From: Chloroflexota bacterium
Lineage (GTDB): Bacteria > Chloroflexota > Dehalococcoidia > Bin125
Direction of reading: 5' to 3'
Length of the DNA stretch: 6,301 bases
Assembly: GCA_026705105.1 (NCBI GenBank)
Contig: JAPPBK010000036.1
Coordinates: forward strand, 1-6,301
The notes below the pieces were generated by a model. It was not told where the DNA came from and did not search any database. It saw only the letters and a list, made by a program, of their open reading frames with translations. The translations under genes and the position numbers were made by a program. Positions 5,703-6,301 of this stretch are shown here, in pieces; the stretch's first letter is position 1, and each line of letters starts with the position of its first letter.

Positions 5703-6131
5703 CTAGCGAGACATCTCGCGGCCGGTTCGGCGACGGCGGTGTTCGAGGACTCGCAGGCGCTGGAGTGAACGGGCGAGGGCGGCCTGGGCGCGGGCGCGGT
5801 CGGCATCCGAGGCCTGTTCGAGGCGCTCCTGCGCTCGCAGGCGAGCGGCTTCGGCGCGCTCGGCGTCAATCTCCGAGCCATGTTCGGCGGCGTCGGCGAG
5901 GACGGTGACCTCGTCCGAATGAACCTCGAGGAAGCCGCCGCTGACGAAGAACTCCTCGACATCGGAGCCGGTCTTCACCCGCAGCTCGCCCGGTGCGAGC
6001 GAGGTGATCAGCGGCGCGTGGTTGGGCAGGATGCCGAGTTCGCCGAGCGAACCGGGCGCCACAACCTCGTCAACCTCCTCCTGGCGCAGGAGACGTCGCT
6101 CGCCGGTGATGATCTCGAGCGTGAGCGGCAT
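5703..6131 (-). CDS. atpC: F1Fo ATP synthase epsilon subunit
   Basis: The epsilon subunit belongs to the central stalk of F1, couples rotor to catalysis and inhibits ATP hydrolysis. The 142 residues show the N-terminal beta-sandwich: LTLEIITGERRL at 3-14, where bacterial homologues have a related short strand, then VDEVVAPGSLGELGILPNHAPLIT with the family motif GxxGxLPNHAPL, LAPGELRV, FFVSGGFLEV and VTVLADAAE. The C-terminal part from about residue 85 is an Ala/Arg/Glu-rich helical hairpin (IDAERAEAARLRAQERL and following), as in the family. ATG 6131 is chosen because it begins the homology and has an AGAGGGGGG purine run 6 nt upstream. An in-frame ATG at 6209 would add 26 residues encoded by the repeat DNA and is rejected. 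It is the first gene of an atpC-murA-mreB-like series. An atpD would be expected upstream, but its conserved C terminus is not visible before the window ends. Confidence 0.96.
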   Translation of the reverse strand: MPLTLEIITGERRLLRQEEVDEVVAPGSLGELGILPNHAPLITSLAPGELRVKTGSDVEEFFVSGGFLEVHSDEVTVLADAAEHGSEIDAERAEAARLRAQERLEQASDADRARAQAALARSLQRLRVLEHRRRRTGREMSR

Positions 6132-6137
6132 TGGGAG

Positions 6138-6237
6138 CCCCCCTCTGTCCCTCCGGGACATCTCCACCCGCTGCGCGGGGGGAGAGTTGTGTAGCTTCTC
6201 TCGCGGCATCTCCCTCGTTGTGCGGGGGAGAGTTGTC
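6138..6237. repeat. two tandem copies of a REP-like palindromic repeat upstream of atpC
   Basis: On the plus strand copy A contains a CCCCCCTCT tract (6138-6145), the hairpin TGTCCC-tcc-GGGACA (6146-6160), and a longer hairpin with arms 6161-6171 and 6175-6185 around a TGC loop, with one mismatch in 11 pairs. Copy B keeps the second hairpin in weaker form: arms 6209-6217 and 6223-6231 with a 5-nt loop and one G-U pair. Both copies end in GGGGAGAGTTGT (6179-6190 and 6225-6236), giving a period of 46 bp. The first hairpin of copy B has decayed. The two-hairpin layout with a CCCCCTCT end resembles dispersed intergenic REP-type elements; whether it is dispersed in this genome cannot be seen from one window. 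Confidence 0.7.
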
Positions 6238-6272
6238 TTATGCGGCGGTTTCGGCGTGGCGAGTTCGCATAA
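6238..6272. repeat. 7-bp inverted repeat with 21-bp spacer
   Basis: TTATGCG (6238-6244) and CGCATAA (6266-6272) are perfect reverse complements. The right arm runs into AAAAA on the plus strand, that is, a T-run precedes the structure on the minus strand, so it is not placed as a terminator for either strand. It abuts the outer end of the REP-like pair and may mark the border of inserted DNA or a binding site. The remaining bases to the window edge show nothing I can assign. Confidence 0.35.
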
Positions 6273-6301
6273 AAATCGGCTTCGTACCCGTCAAGGCACC
6301 A

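Noticed and set aside
6132..6209. 26-residue N-terminal extension of AtpC from the ATG at 6209
   Set aside because: It is encoded by the palindromic repeat, is unlike any AtpC N terminus, and the ATG at 6131 has a good Shine-Dalgarno.
6238..6300. Tail of an unknown minus-strand gene ending in TAA at 6240-6238
   Set aside because: Only 20 codons are visible, third positions are not strongly GC-rich, and the peptide matches no family I know. It may be chance.

Overview
The window is a GC-rich stretch of bacterial chromosome carrying seven protein genes, almost all recognisable core genes. The best taxonomic guess is Chloroflexota or a relative (inference only). The reasons are the GC-rich codon use, the atpC-murA-mreB order, a Rex repressor of the form found in Gram-positives and Chloroflexota, a MurA with Asp in place of the active-site Cys, and a GGCT-like protein of a type I associate with Actinobacteria and Chloroflexota. 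A 16S or marker-gene tree would settle this.

Layout. At the right end, on the minus strand, run atpC (F1Fo ATP synthase epsilon), then murA (first committed step of peptidoglycan synthesis), then an mreB-family gene. This resembles the Firmicutes order atpC-murAA-...-mbl and links energy, wall precursor and shape genes. Facing them on the plus strand are an aldo/keto reductase and rex (NADH/NAD+-sensing repressor), a probable redox pair that converges on the mreB-like gene with only 35 bp between the stops. At the left end, on the minus strand, a GGCT-like protein of unknown role lies 35 bp upstream of gyrA. gyrA begins at a TTG and runs off the left edge after 203 codons, covering the first part of the breakage-reunion domain.

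The gene content is ordinary and I see no novel multi-gene defence, mobile or biosynthetic system. The interest lies in residue-level departures. The MreB-like protein has lost several nucleotide-binding and catalytic signature residues and may be a pseudo-ATPase. MurA carries the Cys-to-Asp change known to make the enzyme insensitive to fosfomycin. The GyrA quinolone-resistance region reads S-D-Q-P where G-D-S-A is usual.

Between genes, two copies of a REP-like palindromic repeat sit directly upstream of atpC and appear to supply its Shine-Dalgarno sequence. A 13-bp tandem duplication spans the aldo/keto reductase stop codon. Two mutually exclusive hairpins lie upstream of rex. An extended -10 promoter candidate for gyrA overlaps the stop codon of the gene before it. 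There is no gene-free stretch longer than about 170 bases, and I saw no tRNA, rRNA, CRISPR array or insertion sequence.
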